Positions 6,470-13,390 are shown, counted from the stretch's first letter. The stretch is 36,302 nt of DNA from Candidatus Flavonifractor merdigallinarum (GCA_019115265.1 DXDX01000031.1:1-36302), one strand, 5' to 3'. The notes: generated by a model from the sequence alone, not told the origin. Translations and numbers: made by a program.

Positions 6470-8173
6470 TTACAGGTTCAAATCCCGATAGCGGTTGAAA
6501 CAGGCGAGCATTTCCTGCCGTCTGGGCCGGGCCAGGAAGGGGATGCCCGAGCGGCTTTCACACAGGGCGGACAGCCCTTGTGTTTCCAGCAGCTGCTCCA
6601 ATGCGTTGGCAATCTGCCGCAGGGTTCGCCGGCCATCCATCAGGTGCTTTTGGGCGTAGAGAAGGCAGTAGCCCAGGGCGGTGAGCTGCTCGCTGTCGGT
6701 GAGCTGCTCCACAGAGCGCAAATCAATGGTCTCCCGGTTGAGGCACACGCTGTCCCGGCCCAGGGTTTTGAGCTTCACCCGCTCGCCACCCTGAAAGGCC
6801 GGTGAGGGCTTGGGGCGGCGATCAAAGGCCGGTGCGCGGGCGGGCTGCAAGGGGGCGTCGGGGAGGGGGAAGGCGCGGGCGGCCTCTTTGGCCCGGGCGG
6901 TGATGTCGTGGGGCACATACCGGTCCATCTGAATCACACAGTCGGCGGGGTGGAAGTAGGCCCCGGAGCTCCCCGCCACCAGAATGGTGGAGATGCCGTG
7001 CTGGTCATAGAGCTCCCGGACGCGCTCCAGGAAGGGGGTGATGGGCTCCATGTCCCGGTGGATGACCTGCTGCATCAGGGCGTCCCGCACCATGAAGTTG
7101 GTGGCGCTGGTATCCTCGTCCATGAGGAGAAGAGAGGCGCCGGCTTCCAGGCTCTCCACCACATTGGCCGCCTGAGAGGTGCTGCCGCTGGCGTCCTCGG
7201 TGGTGAAGTGGACGGTGTCCTTGCCGTTGGGCAGGTCGTTGATGAAGAGGGAGATGTCGGTGTTGCGGATGCTCCGCCCGTCCTCAGCCCGGATTTTCAC
7301 CGCAGTAGGGTCTGTGATGACATATTCCCGCCCATCCCCGGCAATGTGGGGATAGACCCCCAGCTCCAGTGCCTGGAGCAGGGTGGATTTGCCGTGATAG
7401 CCCCCGCCCACAATGAGGGTGACGCCCCGCTGGATGCCCATGCCGGTGAGCGCGCCCCGGTGGGGCAGGTTGAGCGTCACCTCCAGCTCGGAGGGAGACT
7501 GGAAGGGAATGGCGCCCTTGAGGGGGAGAGAGGAGACGCCGGAGGCCCGGGGCAGGATGCTGCCGTTGGCCACAAAGGCGCACAGGCCCAGCTGGGGCAG
7601 TATGGTGCGGATATACTGCTGGTCCTCCGCCAAATCGGCCACGGCCTGGAGCTGCCGGGCGTCCAGATTGCGGTAGAAGAGGGAGGCGGCAGCGTAGCGG
7701 GGCAGCAGCTCAAAGAGAATTTTCTCCAGCTCCCGGGCGTTGATGGTCCGGCCATTGGCAGGAAAGCCCACCTCCAGACGGAGCACCAGGTCGCCGTTTT
7801 TGGGGTCCAGCGTGCAGGCGGTGCGCTCCAGCACCTCTTGCCCGCAGCGGCTCACCGCAATCAGGCCGCTGTGGCCAGAGCCCTTGGCCTGGAAGGAGGC
7901 CTGGCTGGCCTGATGGCCAAACCGGCGGGTGAGGGCGTCCTGGAGCGCCACCCGCTGGCAGGGGGTACGGTAGAGGGCCGGTGGGAAACCGGCCTGTTTT
8001 CCGGGGATGTGGATGCTCAGCTTGGAGGGGGCGGCAAAGGGGTCCCCCTGAACGTGGTCAATAGACAGGACATAGTCGGGAAACTGGTAGCTCTCCCGGG
8101 TGTCCTTGTAGGCGGGATAGCCCCGCCGGTCAATGCGGGTGAGCAGATTTTTCAAATCAGCTGCGGTCTGCAT
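6470..8173 (-). CDS. ABC-class ATPase of the PF09818 type
   Basis: The 567-residue product is a predicted cytosolic ATPase of the 'ABC class' family (PF09818), related to the trypanosome RNA-associated MRB1590. It has no membrane segment. The P-loop is the unusual GGGYHGKST (about residues 258-266) and the Walker B stretch is ASLLLMDEDTSATN (about 355-368), both typical of the family. The N-terminal third is a family-specific domain, and the last 120 residues a helical C-terminal domain. ATG 8173 is preceded by GGAGGA at 7-base spacing; a longer frame to 8209 has no binding site. Cellular role in bacteria is unknown; nucleic-acid binding has been suggested from the trypanosome homologue. It stands alone, convergent to the tail operon. 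Confidence 0.85.
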   Translation of the reverse strand: MQTAADLKNLLTRIDRRGYPAYKDTRESYQFPDYVLSIDHVQGDPFAAPSKLSIHIPGKQAGFPPALYRTPCQRVALQDALTRRFGHQASQASFQAKGSGHSGLIAVSRCGQEVLERTACTLDPKNGDLVLRLEVGFPANGRTINARELEKILFELLPRYAAASLFYRNLDARQLQAVADLAEDQQYIRTILPQLGLCAFVANGSILPRASGVSSLPLKGAIPFQSPSELEVTLNLPHRGALTGMGIQRGVTLIVGGGYHGKSTLLQALELGVYPHIAGDGREYVITDPTAVKIRAEDGRSIRNTDISLFINDLPNGKDTVHFTTEDASGSTSQAANVVESLEAGASLLLMDEDTSATNFMVRDALMQQVIHRDMEPITPFLERVRELYDQHGISTILVAGSSGAYFHPADCVIQMDRYVPHDITARAKEAARAFPLPDAPLQPARAPAFDRRPKPSPAFQGGERVKLKTLGRDSVCLNRETIDLRSVEQLTDSEQLTALGYCLLYAQKHLMDGRRTLRQIANALEQLLETQGLSALCESRSGIPFLARPRRQEMLACFNRYRDLNL

Positions 8174-8327
8174 AAAAAATTCCTCCGGTTTTCTGGAGCT
8201 GCTCCGCATGGGGTGCAGAGCGGCTCCGAATTCCGCAAAAAGGCTGGGGCCTGGCTTCCTTCAAACATGCGAAATTCTGCAAAAACGGTTAGACTGTCGG
8301 TTTTTTGCCATTTCGGCGGGAATAGGG

Positions 8328-8591
8328 TCAATCGTCGGACCCCTGGCTGCCCGGCTGACCATCAGGGCCAGGCCGCCCGGCCAGACTGGGAAGAACGCCA
8401 TCAAGAGCCAGATCCAGCCCCAGCTCACGGCCTACCAAATCCGAGATAAACCGGGACACCGACACCCCGCGATCTGCCGCCGCTGCTTCTATCGCTTCCC
8501 TGTATTCAATCGGAAAAGTTACGCTAGACCTGTAATATTTGATTTTTTGATACTTATTTATTGCGTTTTGTGAATACCTAGAATTCCCCAC
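8328..8591 (-). CDS. Ribbon-helix-helix DNA-binding protein
   Basis: The 87-residue product resembles small Arc/MetJ-like ribbon-helix-helix proteins common on clostridial integrative elements: an N-terminal basic, Asn/Tyr-rich leader (RYSQNAINKYQKIKYYRS), a beta-strand (SSVTFPIE), then helix A (YREAIEAAAADRG) and helix B (VSVSRFISDLVGREL). The C-terminal 25 residues are Gly/Pro/Asp-rich and probably disordered. The start is GTG 8591 with AAGGGGAT eight bases upstream. Its promoter (8686-8714) overlaps a divergent promoter and two copies of an 11-bp repeat, so autoregulation is plausible. It is likely part of a mobile-element relic rather than of the host core. Confidence 0.78.
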   Translation of the reverse strand: MGNSRYSQNAINKYQKIKYYRSSVTFPIEYREAIEAAAADRGVSVSRFISDLVGRELGLDLALDGVLPSLAGRPGPDGQPGSQGSDD

Positions 8592-8646
8592 AAGCTCGAT
8601 CCCCTTTTTTATGTATTAAGGTATGCCGGGGCCTCCGCCCTTCATA

Positions 8647-8690
8647 TAATGTTGCATTATGTATATTGTGCCTATTGCGTAATGTTGCAT
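8647..8690 (+). repeat. Two copies of an 11-bp direct repeat, possible operator
   Basis: TAATGTTGCAT occurs at 8647-8657 and again at 8680-8690, 33 bases apart (about three helical turns). One copy sits inside the promoter core. Ribbon-helix-helix proteins bind such short repeated sites cooperatively; the neighbouring gene encodes one. The pairing of protein and site is inference. Confidence 0.5.
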
Positions 8691-8703
8691 AGTGCGCTAT
8701 AAT
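8675..8703 (+). promoter_or_regulatory. Rightward promoter for the 29-codon ORF and downstream RNA
   Basis: TTGCGT (8675-8680), a 17-base spacer and a perfect TATAAT (8698-8703) form a strong sigma-A-type promoter with a start near 8710. The spacer contains the second copy of the repeat TAATGTTGCAT (8680-8690). Confidence 0.75.
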
Positions 8704-8714
8704 AACATTGTCAA
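8686..8714 (-). promoter_or_regulatory. Leftward promoter for the ribbon-helix-helix gene
   Basis: On the minus strand a perfect TTGACA (8714-8709), a 17-base spacer and TATGCA (8691-8686) form a promoter with a start near 8679, about 88 bases before the GTG at 8591. It occupies almost the same bases as the rightward promoter, so the two should exclude each other. Confidence 0.65.
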
Positions 8715-8785
8715 GGGGGACAACCCCAAGACAAAAAACCGCCCCGCCCGGTTGGAGCGGACGGGGCAGAAAGGAGGCGGAGCGA

Positions 8786-8875
8786 ATGAAACGCATCTGT
8801 GGAGTGTGGTACTACAAAGGCATTGCCTATCCAACAGTGAGAGCGGCGCTTCTCGCCCCGTGGCCTAGCAAGTAA
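8786..8875 (+). CDS. 29-residue ORF of mobile-element type
   Basis: A short frame (starting MKRICGVWYYKGIAY and ending APWPSK) begins at ATG 8786 with AAAGGAGGCGG nine bases upstream, an excellent binding site. It is transcribed from the strong promoter at 8675-8703. Tiny proteins with the pattern VWYYKG-x-AY recur on clostridial integrative elements to my knowledge, without known function. The perfect binding site and promoter argue that it is translated; it could also act as a leader peptide for the structured RNA region just downstream. Confidence 0.55.
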   Translation: MKRICGVWYYKGIAYPTVRAALLAPWPSK

Positions 8876-8970
8876 CTAGGCAACCCGGAAGGGCGCAGGG
8901 GCGAAAGCCCCTGTGTCCCCTGGATGCCTAAATAATATCACAAAACGCCGCAAGGCGCAAGGAAAAAGGA
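8861..8970 (+). ncRNA. Candidate structured RNA with GNRA-capped hairpins
   Basis: Downstream of the small ORF three clean hairpins follow one another on the transcribed strand: GCCTAG/CTAGGC with a 7-base loop (about 8862-8881), CAGGGGC-GAAA-GCCCCTG (about 8896-8914), and CGCC-GCAA-GGCG (about 8948-8959). Two have GNRA tetraloops, a mark of structured RNA. The segment ends at a ribosome binding site (AAGGAG) before a short frame at 8980. I recognise no known riboswitch class. It may be a regulatory leader, an element RNA or chance structure. Confidence 0.4.
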
Positions 8971-8979
8971 GCGAACCAA

Positions 8980-9118
8980 ATGACGATGAATGTGAGACAA
9001 TTGCCATCTTTGACAGCCTGACTCCGGCCTACGTCCACATTATGACAGAGGACGTGAGCGGCCAGGCTGTGACCGGCACACCCGCCGAGGTGGAGCACAG
9101 ATGTGGGATAGATCGGGG
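8980..9118 (+). pseudogene. Frameshifted remnant of a mobile-element gene
   Basis: A frame beginning MTMNVRQLPSLTA at ATG 8980, with AAGGAG upstream, stops after 13 codons, while the -1 frame continues with protein-like sequence (SLTPAYVHIMTEDVSGQAV, then TGTPAEVEH). A single frameshift near 9015-9020 would join them to one reading frame of at least 45 residues. The similarity fades near 9118, close to the end of the convergent CDF gene, so the 3' part is probably lost. No programmed-frameshift slippery site is visible. This supports the 8328-9137 stretch being a decayed element. Confidence 0.45.
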
Positions 9119-9137
9119 GTCAAGAATATTCCGCCCA

Positions 9138-10070
9138 TCATCCGGCGCATGTGGCCGGGTTGACGTGAATCATAATGTGTTTGACATCGGGGAAGGTCTG
9201 CTCCACATTGTGGTGAATTTGCTCCGCCACTGCGTGGGCCTCCCGTAGCGACTTGTCTCCATCCACCTGGATTTCCAAGTCAATATACACCTTGTTTCCA
9301 AACATTCTGGAGCGGAGCAAATCCACACAGACCACCCCATCCTGCGCGGCAATGTAGGTGCTCAGCTGCTTTTCGTAGTCCTCCCCGCAGGAGGTGTCCA
9401 GCAGTTTGACCACAGCGTCCTTCAGGATGTCATAGGAGACCTTCAAAATAAAGAGGCAGATGACCACACTGGCCACCGAGTCCAGCACGGGATAGCCCAG
9501 CATGGAGCCCGCGATACCGATGAGGGAGCCGATGGAGGAAAAGGCGTCCGAGCGGTGGTGCCAGGCGTCGGCCAGAAACGCGCTGGAGTGAATGAGCTTG
9601 GCGTAATAGCGAGTGTACCAGTACATGGCCTCTTTGCCTACAATGGAGACAATGGCGGCGATGAGCGCGATGGCGCTGGGAATGGCCAGGGTTTCATAGC
9701 TGCGGGAGAGGATGGTCTCCAGACCGGCCTTGCCAATGCCCAGCCCGGTCAGCAGCAAAACGGCCCCCAGCAGCAGAGAGGCGATGCACTCCAGGCGCTC
9801 ATGCCCATAGGGGTGGGCGGAGTCGGAGGCTTTCTTGGAAATTTTGACGCCCACCCAGGCGATCAGCGTGGTGAGCACGTCAGAAAAGGAGTGTACTGCG
9901 TCCGAAATCATGGCGCTGGAGTGGCCGCTCACACCGGCAAAGAGCTTGAAGCCGGAGAGTACCGCGTTGCCAATGACGCTGACCAGCGACAGCTTTCGGA
10001 TGATGGCGGCCTCGTTGAGGGTGTTTGGCTGGGTGTCGGGAGAGAGGGGGGTGTTGTTCCTGGTTGTCAT
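9138..10070 (-). CDS. Cation diffusion facilitator, predicted Co/Ni exporter
   Basis: The 310-residue product is a CDF-family metal/proton antiporter with about six membrane helices (residues about 22-200) and a cytosolic ferredoxin-like C-terminal domain (about 210-310). Metal-site motifs are seen: SDAVHSFSD in helix II and LADAWHHRSDAFSS in helix V, plus the loop HPYGHERLE. ATG 10070 has GGAGGA eight bases upstream; the frame extends further to 10301 but that segment contains the riboswitch and terminator. Substrate: the CDF alone could carry Zn, Fe, Mn, Co or Ni, but the NiCo riboswitch in its leader makes export of excess Co(II)/Ni(II) the likely role. Confidence 0.9.
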   Translation of the reverse strand: MTTRNNTPLSPDTQPNTLNEAAIIRKLSLVSVIGNAVLSGFKLFAGVSGHSSAMISDAVHSFSDVLTTLIAWVGVKISKKASDSAHPYGHERLECIASLLLGAVLLLTGLGIGKAGLETILSRSYETLAIPSAIALIAAIVSIVGKEAMYWYTRYYAKLIHSSAFLADAWHHRSDAFSSIGSLIGIAGSMLGYPVLDSVASVVICLFILKVSYDILKDAVVKLLDTSCGEDYEKQLSTYIAAQDGVVCVDLLRSRMFGNKVYIDLEIQVDGDKSLREAHAVAEQIHHNVEQTFPDVKHIMIHVNPATCAG

Positions 10071-10153
10071 AAAAGAATCCTCCTGTTGTCTCCGAGCTCT
10101 GGAATGGCTCTGATTTATTCTCTTATGAGCACTTGAGCAAAAACCGTTCCAAC

Positions 10154-10197
10154 AAAAAACGCATCTGTGGAACATACAACTGTCCCACAGATGCGTT
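10154..10197 (-). terminator. Riboswitch-controlled intrinsic terminator
   Basis: On the minus strand a perfect 13-bp stem (AACGCATCTGTGG at 10197-10185 with its complement at 10170-10158, 14-base loop) ends in a run of U (10159-10154). Its 5' arm contains the 3' part of the NiCo aptamer's last helix, so metal binding should block terminator formation and let transcription reach the CDF gene. Confidence 0.9.
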
Positions 10198-10260
10198 GAC
10201 ATCTGCTGCCGCATCGCGGCCCGGCCCCATGGCCCGGAGGCCATCGCCTGCTCAGTTTGT
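10176..10260 (-). promoter_or_regulatory. NiCo (czcD) riboswitch aptamer
   Basis: The leader of the CDF gene carries the NiCo riboswitch pattern in order: ACTGAGCAGGC opening the P1/P2 side, a first hairpin (GATGGCC/GGCCATG), GGGCCGGGCCGCGATGCGGC, GCAGATG, and the closing ATCTGTGGGACAGT. The conserved purine-rich junction pieces (GAGCAGGC, CCGGGC, GCAGCAGATG, GTGGGACAG) match the four-way-junction fold that binds Co(II)/Ni(II) cooperatively. It sits about 50 bases after the promoter start and overlaps the terminator, the standard ON-switch arrangement. The match is by recall of the class, not by a covariance search. Confidence 0.93.
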
Positions 10261-10315
10261 ACTGTTGAGCTCTCATCCAAAGCGGATGCGGTGCAGTGCA
10301 AAGAAGAGTTGGTTG

Positions 10316-10344
10316 ACTATACCATATCTTATGCGCAATGTCAA
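10316..10344 (-). promoter_or_regulatory. Promoter of the CDF transcript
   Basis: Perfect TTGACA (10344-10339), 17-base spacer, TATAGT (10321-10316) on the minus strand. The start near 10309 gives a 240-base leader holding the NiCo riboswitch and its terminator. Confidence 0.85.
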
Positions 10345-10432
10345 GAAGAAGTGCGCGAATCTTTGCGGAAAATTTGTGAGAACAGCCAAAGCGGAAGCGG
10401 AGGCACCCGGCGATTTTCCGTGGTTTTGATGG

Positions 10433-10462
10433 TTGCATATTGCTAACTATACATGCTATAAT
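10433..10462 (+). promoter_or_regulatory. Upstream promoter of the siderophore importer operon
   Basis: TTGCAT (10433-10438), an 18-base spacer and perfect TATAAT (10457-10462). The predicted start (about 10469) coincides with the first base pair of the terminator hairpin at 10470, so this promoter would make a roughly 55-base terminated RNA unless read-through occurs. The spacer contains CTAACTAT, which recurs in the palindrome at 10530-10551. Confidence 0.65.
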
Positions 10463-10469
10463 ACCTGCG

Positions 10470-10524
10470 AGATGTGCAGTGCGTGATGCATGGTAAGACC
10501 AATCGGCGCTGGACATCTTTTTTT
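10470..10524 (+). terminator. Leader terminator upstream of the siderophore importer
   Basis: Arms 10470-10482 and 10506-10518 pair as AGATGT/ACATCT and CAGTGC/GCGCTG around one G-G mismatch, with a 23-base loop and seven T (10518-10524). It is a plausible intrinsic terminator between the upstream promoter and the first permease gene. It may be an attenuator or the end of a small RNA. Confidence 0.6.
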
Positions 10525-10529
10525 GCACA

Positions 10530-10554
10530 ATAGTTAGTTATGACTAACTATAAT
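10530..10554. promoter_or_regulatory. Palindromic operator overlapping a second -10 box
   Basis: ATAGTTAGT-TATG-ACTAACTAT is a perfect 9+9 inverted repeat (10530-10551). Its right arm overlaps TATAAT at 10549-10554, 14 bases before the importer's first start codon region, so a bound protein would block that promoter. The TTAG...CTAA character resembles DtxR/IdeR-type iron-repressor sites more than a GATAAT Fur box. A -35 partner is weak (TTGCAC at 10523-10528, 20-base spacing). Iron control is inferred from the genes it serves. Confidence 0.6.
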
Positions 10555-10567
10555 ATGGAAAAGAGGA

Positions 10568-11620
10568 GTGGATGGTATCAAATCTATGCGTTCAACCCCT
10601 GTTTTGGCCCTGATTCTGCTGGTGTTGTCAGTCGGGTCTCTGTTTGTAGGGGTCATTCGCCTGTCCCCCGGCGAGCTGCTGGCGGGCAATCTTTCTCTGT
10701 GGGAGATTTTTCTGGTCTCCCGGCTGCCCCGCCTGTTGGCCCTCTTGTGCACCGGGATTGGCATGAGTGTGGCCGGTCTTATCATGCAGCAGCTGTGCAG
10801 CAACAAATTTGTCTCCCCCACCACAGGCGCCACCATCTCGTCCGCCCAGTTCGGCATTCTCCTGGCGCTGCTGTTTCTCCCGGAGTCCACCCTGTGGGGG
10901 CGGGCGCTCTTTGCCTTTGCCGCCGCCATTGTGGGAACCTGGATATTTGTGTGGTTCATTCAGCGCATCCAGTTCAAGGATGTGGTGATGGTCCCCCTGG
11001 TGGGGATTATGTTCGGCAATGTCATCGGCGGCATCACCAGCTATCTGGCCTATCAGTACGAGATGACCCAGGCCCTCTCCTCCTGGCTGGTGGGGCACTT
11101 TTCACTGGTGCTCAAGGGCCGGTATGAGATTGTGTGGCTGACGGTGCCGCTGGTGGTGCTGGCGTTCCTCTTTGCCAACTATTTCAACATTGTGGGGCTG
11201 GGGAAGGACTTTTCCAAAAATCTGGGTGTCCCCTACAATCTGGTGCTCTTCCTGGGGCTGACTATTGCCGCCATGATTACCGCCTCCATTGTGGTGGTGG
11301 TGGGCTCTATCTCCTACATCGGGCTCATTGTACCCAATGTGGTGGCCATGTACAAGGGGGACAAAATCCGGGGCACACTGGCGGACACCGCCCTCTTTGG
11401 GGCGATCTTTGTGCTGGTATGCGATATGATTGGGCGTGTGGTCATCTACCCCTATGAACTGCCCATTGAGCTCATTGTGGGGATTCTGGGCAGCCTTATC
11501 TTCATTGCCCTGCTGTTCTACCGCTTGAAGCACGGGCGCAAGGCCATCCGGCTGGGGAGCGCCTCCCACAGCGGCTGTGCCGCCCCGGTGCGGGCGGTGG
11601 AAGGGGGTGGGGAGCGATGA
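10568..11620 (+). CDS. Siderophore ABC importer permease, YclN-like
   Basis: The 350-residue product is a FecCD-family permease with about nine to ten membrane helices, closest in my recall to B. subtilis YclN (petrobactin importer): it shares SVAGLIMQQLCSNKFVSPTTGA, SSWLVGHFSLVLKGRYE and the later GLIVPNVVAMYKGD stretch that contacts the ATPase. (Each is cited as a motif.) The last 25 residues are a Ser/Gly/Arg-rich tail beyond the usual end. The start is uncertain: GTG 10568 overlaps the purine run AAGAGGAG, whereas ATG 10586 (MRSTPVLAL) lies 17 bases after it. It is the first of four genes; its end overlaps the next start (ATGA). Confidence 0.88.
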   Translation: MDGIKSMRSTPVLALILLVLSVGSLFVGVIRLSPGELLAGNLSLWEIFLVSRLPRLLALLCTGIGMSVAGLIMQQLCSNKFVSPTTGATISSAQFGILLALLFLPESTLWGRALFAFAAAIVGTWIFVWFIQRIQFKDVVMVPLVGIMFGNVIGGITSYLAYQYEMTQALSSWLVGHFSLVLKGRYEIVWLTVPLVVLAFLFANYFNIVGLGKDFSKNLGVPYNLVLFLGLTIAAMITASIVVVVGSISYIGLIVPNVVAMYKGDKIRGTLADTALFGAIFVLVCDMIGRVVIYPYELPIELIVGILGSLIFIALLFYRLKHGRKAIRLGSASHSGCAAPVRAVEGGGER

Positions 11621-12594
11621 ACCTCGCCGCTGTCCGGGCTAACCGGACCAAGCTGCTGGTACTTACGGCACTGGTGCTTCTGTGTGCCGCCGGTTATCTT
11701 CTGGTGGAGGTCAACCTCCACAACCCCAAGCTCTTTGCCTATGCCATGAAGCTCCGTACCCCCAAGCTCATCGTCATGCTCCTGACCGCCTTTGCCATTG
11801 GCGGGGCCTCCATTGTGTTCCAGTCCATCATCAACAATACCATTGTCACCCCCTGCCTCCTGGGGATGAATTCCCTGTACACCCTCATTCACACGGCGGT
11901 GGTGTTTTTTCTGGGTTCGGGGAGCGCCATTGTCCTCAACGCCAATTTGGCCTTTGGGGTGGATGTGGTGCTGATGGGGCTTACCGCCACGGTGATTTAC
12001 AGCTGGATTTTTCAAAAGACCCGGCACAATGTGCTCTATGTGCTGCTGGTAGGGACGGTCCTCACCTCCTTTTTCGGCAGCATCCAGACCACCCTCACCC
12101 GGGTGATGGACCCCAATGAGTACGACACGCTTCTCACGACCCTGGTGGCCAGCTTCAGCAACATCAATTCGGAGATTATCCTCTTTGCGGTGGTGCTTCT
12201 GGCTGCGGTGACTTTTGCCCTGCGCCGGGAGCTGGCCCTGCTGGATGTGCTCACGCTGGGGAAGGCGCAGGCCATCAATCTGGGGGTGGACTATGACAAG
12301 TGTATCCGCCGCCTGCTGCTGGGGGTGACGCTGTATATCGCGGTGGCCACCGCGCTGGTGGGGCCCATTTCCTTCCTGGGGCTCATCATCGCTAACCTCT
12401 CCCGCCAGCTGCTGAAAACCTACCGCCACAGCCAGCTGATTCTGGGCTCCGCCCTGTTTGGGATGCTGGTGCTGGTGGGAGGGCAGCTGCTGGTGGAGCA
12501 CGTCTACTCCTACGCGATTCCTGTCAGCGTATTTATCACCGTGGGCGGGGGGCTCTACTTCCTCTACCTCCTGCTCACCAGAAAGAAGGTTTGA
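11617..12594 (+). CDS. Siderophore ABC importer permease, YclO-like
   Basis: The 325-residue product is the second FecCD-family permease, forming a heterodimer with the YclN-like subunit. About nine membrane helices are visible, with the family's early segment GGASIVFQSIINNTIVTPCLLGMNS (cited in part) and the ATPase-contact stretch GPISFLGLIIANLSRQL. ATG 11617 overlaps the preceding TGA; GGTGGGGAG lies just upstream. It ends two bases before the ATPase start region. Presence of two distinct permeases rather than one is typical of YclNO/CeuBC-type ferric-catecholate or petrobactin importers. Confidence 0.88.
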   Translation: MNLAAVRANRTKLLVLTALVLLCAAGYLLVEVNLHNPKLFAYAMKLRTPKLIVMLLTAFAIGGASIVFQSIINNTIVTPCLLGMNSLYTLIHTAVVFFLGSGSAIVLNANLAFGVDVVLMGLTATVIYSWIFQKTRHNVLYVLLVGTVLTSFFGSIQTTLTRVMDPNEYDTLLTTLVASFSNINSEIILFAVVLLAAVTFALRRELALLDVLTLGKAQAINLGVDYDKCIRRLLLGVTLYIAVATALVGPISFLGLIIANLSRQLLKTYRHSQLILGSALFGMLVLVGGQLLVEHVYSYAIPVSVFITVGGGLYFLYLLLTRKKV

Positions 12595-12596
12595 CC

Positions 12597-13349
12597 ATGC
12601 GTATCCAAGAACTGACCAAACAGTATGACGGCAAGACTGTGGTAGACGCCGTCTCCTTCTCCATTCCCAAGGGGAAGGTCATCTCCCTCATTGGCCCAAA
12701 CGGCGCGGGAAAATCCACCGTCATGGGGATGATTTCCCGCCTCATTGCCCACGACAGCGGACTGGTGGACTTTGAGGGGAAGGACATCGGCAAATGGAAG
12801 GGCCGGGAGCTCTCCAAGCGCCTGGCTATCCTCACACAGAGCAACCACATCCAGATGAAGCTCACCGTGCGGGAGCTGGTGACCTTTGGCCGCTTCCCCT
12901 ACTCGGGAAACCGGGTGACGCCGGAGGACCAGGCCATCATTGATAGGGCCATTGCCTATCTGGAGCTGAAGGAGTTTCAGGACCGCTTTCTGGATGAGCT
13001 CTCCGGCGGACAGCGCCAGCGGGCCCTCATCGCCATGGTCATCGCCCAGGATACCGAGTATGTCCTCCTGGACGAGCCCACCAACAACCTGGATATCTAC
13101 CACGCTACCAATATGATGAAGATTGTCCGCCGCCTGTGCGACGAGCTGGGCAAGACCGTCATTCTGGTGCTCCATGAGATCAACTATGCCGCCTTCTACT
13201 CAGACTATATCTGTGCCTTCAAGGACGGCAAAATTGCCAAATTTGGCACCGTCGAGGAGGTGATCACCAAAGAGAATCTGTCGGAGATCTACCAAGTCGA
13301 TTTCGAGATTCTGAACATCGCGGGAAAACCCCTGTCCATCTATTATTAA
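12597..13349 (+). CDS. Siderophore ABC importer ATPase, YclP-like
   Basis: The 250-residue product is the ATP-hydrolysing subunit. It has Walker A GPNGAGKST (about 35-43), the Q-loop (LTQSN), the ABC signature LSGGQRQRA (about 134-142), Walker B YVLLDEPTNNLD and the switch histidine in LVLHEIN. ATG 12597 is preceded by AGAAAGAAGG at seven-base spacing and lies right after the previous stop. The C-terminal YQVDFEILNIAGKPLSIYY is typical of FepC/YclP-like proteins. Confidence 0.92.
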   Translation: MRIQELTKQYDGKTVVDAVSFSIPKGKVISLIGPNGAGKSTVMGMISRLIAHDSGLVDFEGKDIGKWKGRELSKRLAILTQSNHIQMKLTVRELVTFGRFPYSGNRVTPEDQAIIDRAIAYLELKEFQDRFLDELSGGQRQRALIAMVIAQDTEYVLLDEPTNNLDIYHATNMMKIVRRLCDELGKTVILVLHEINYAAFYSDYICAFKDGKIAKFGTVEEVITKENLSEIYQVDFEILNIAGKPLSIYY

Positions 13350-13390
13350 CACAGTTTTTCGGTACTTTTTTCAGAAAAGGAGCAATTGAA

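Noticed and set aside
6908-8449. Long rightward open frame opposite the ABC-class ATPase gene
   Set aside because: It is a Gly/His/Val-rich antisense shadow of a well-supported gene, without ribosome binding site or family features.
8980-9118. Programmed -1 frameshift joining the two frames
   Set aside because: No slippery heptamer or downstream stimulatory structure is evident; decay by a simple frameshift is the simpler reading.
8789-10172. The 15-base word AAACGCATCTGTGGA occurs both in the 29-codon ORF and in the CDF terminator
   Set aside because: About one chance 15-base match is expected in a window this size; flanks do not match and one copy is coding, the other riboswitch/terminator.
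10486-10533. A 15-codon leader peptide (MHGKTNRRWTSFFAQ) in the siderophore operon leader
   Set aside because: It has no ribosome binding site and spans the terminator hairpin and T run; no run of control codons is seen.
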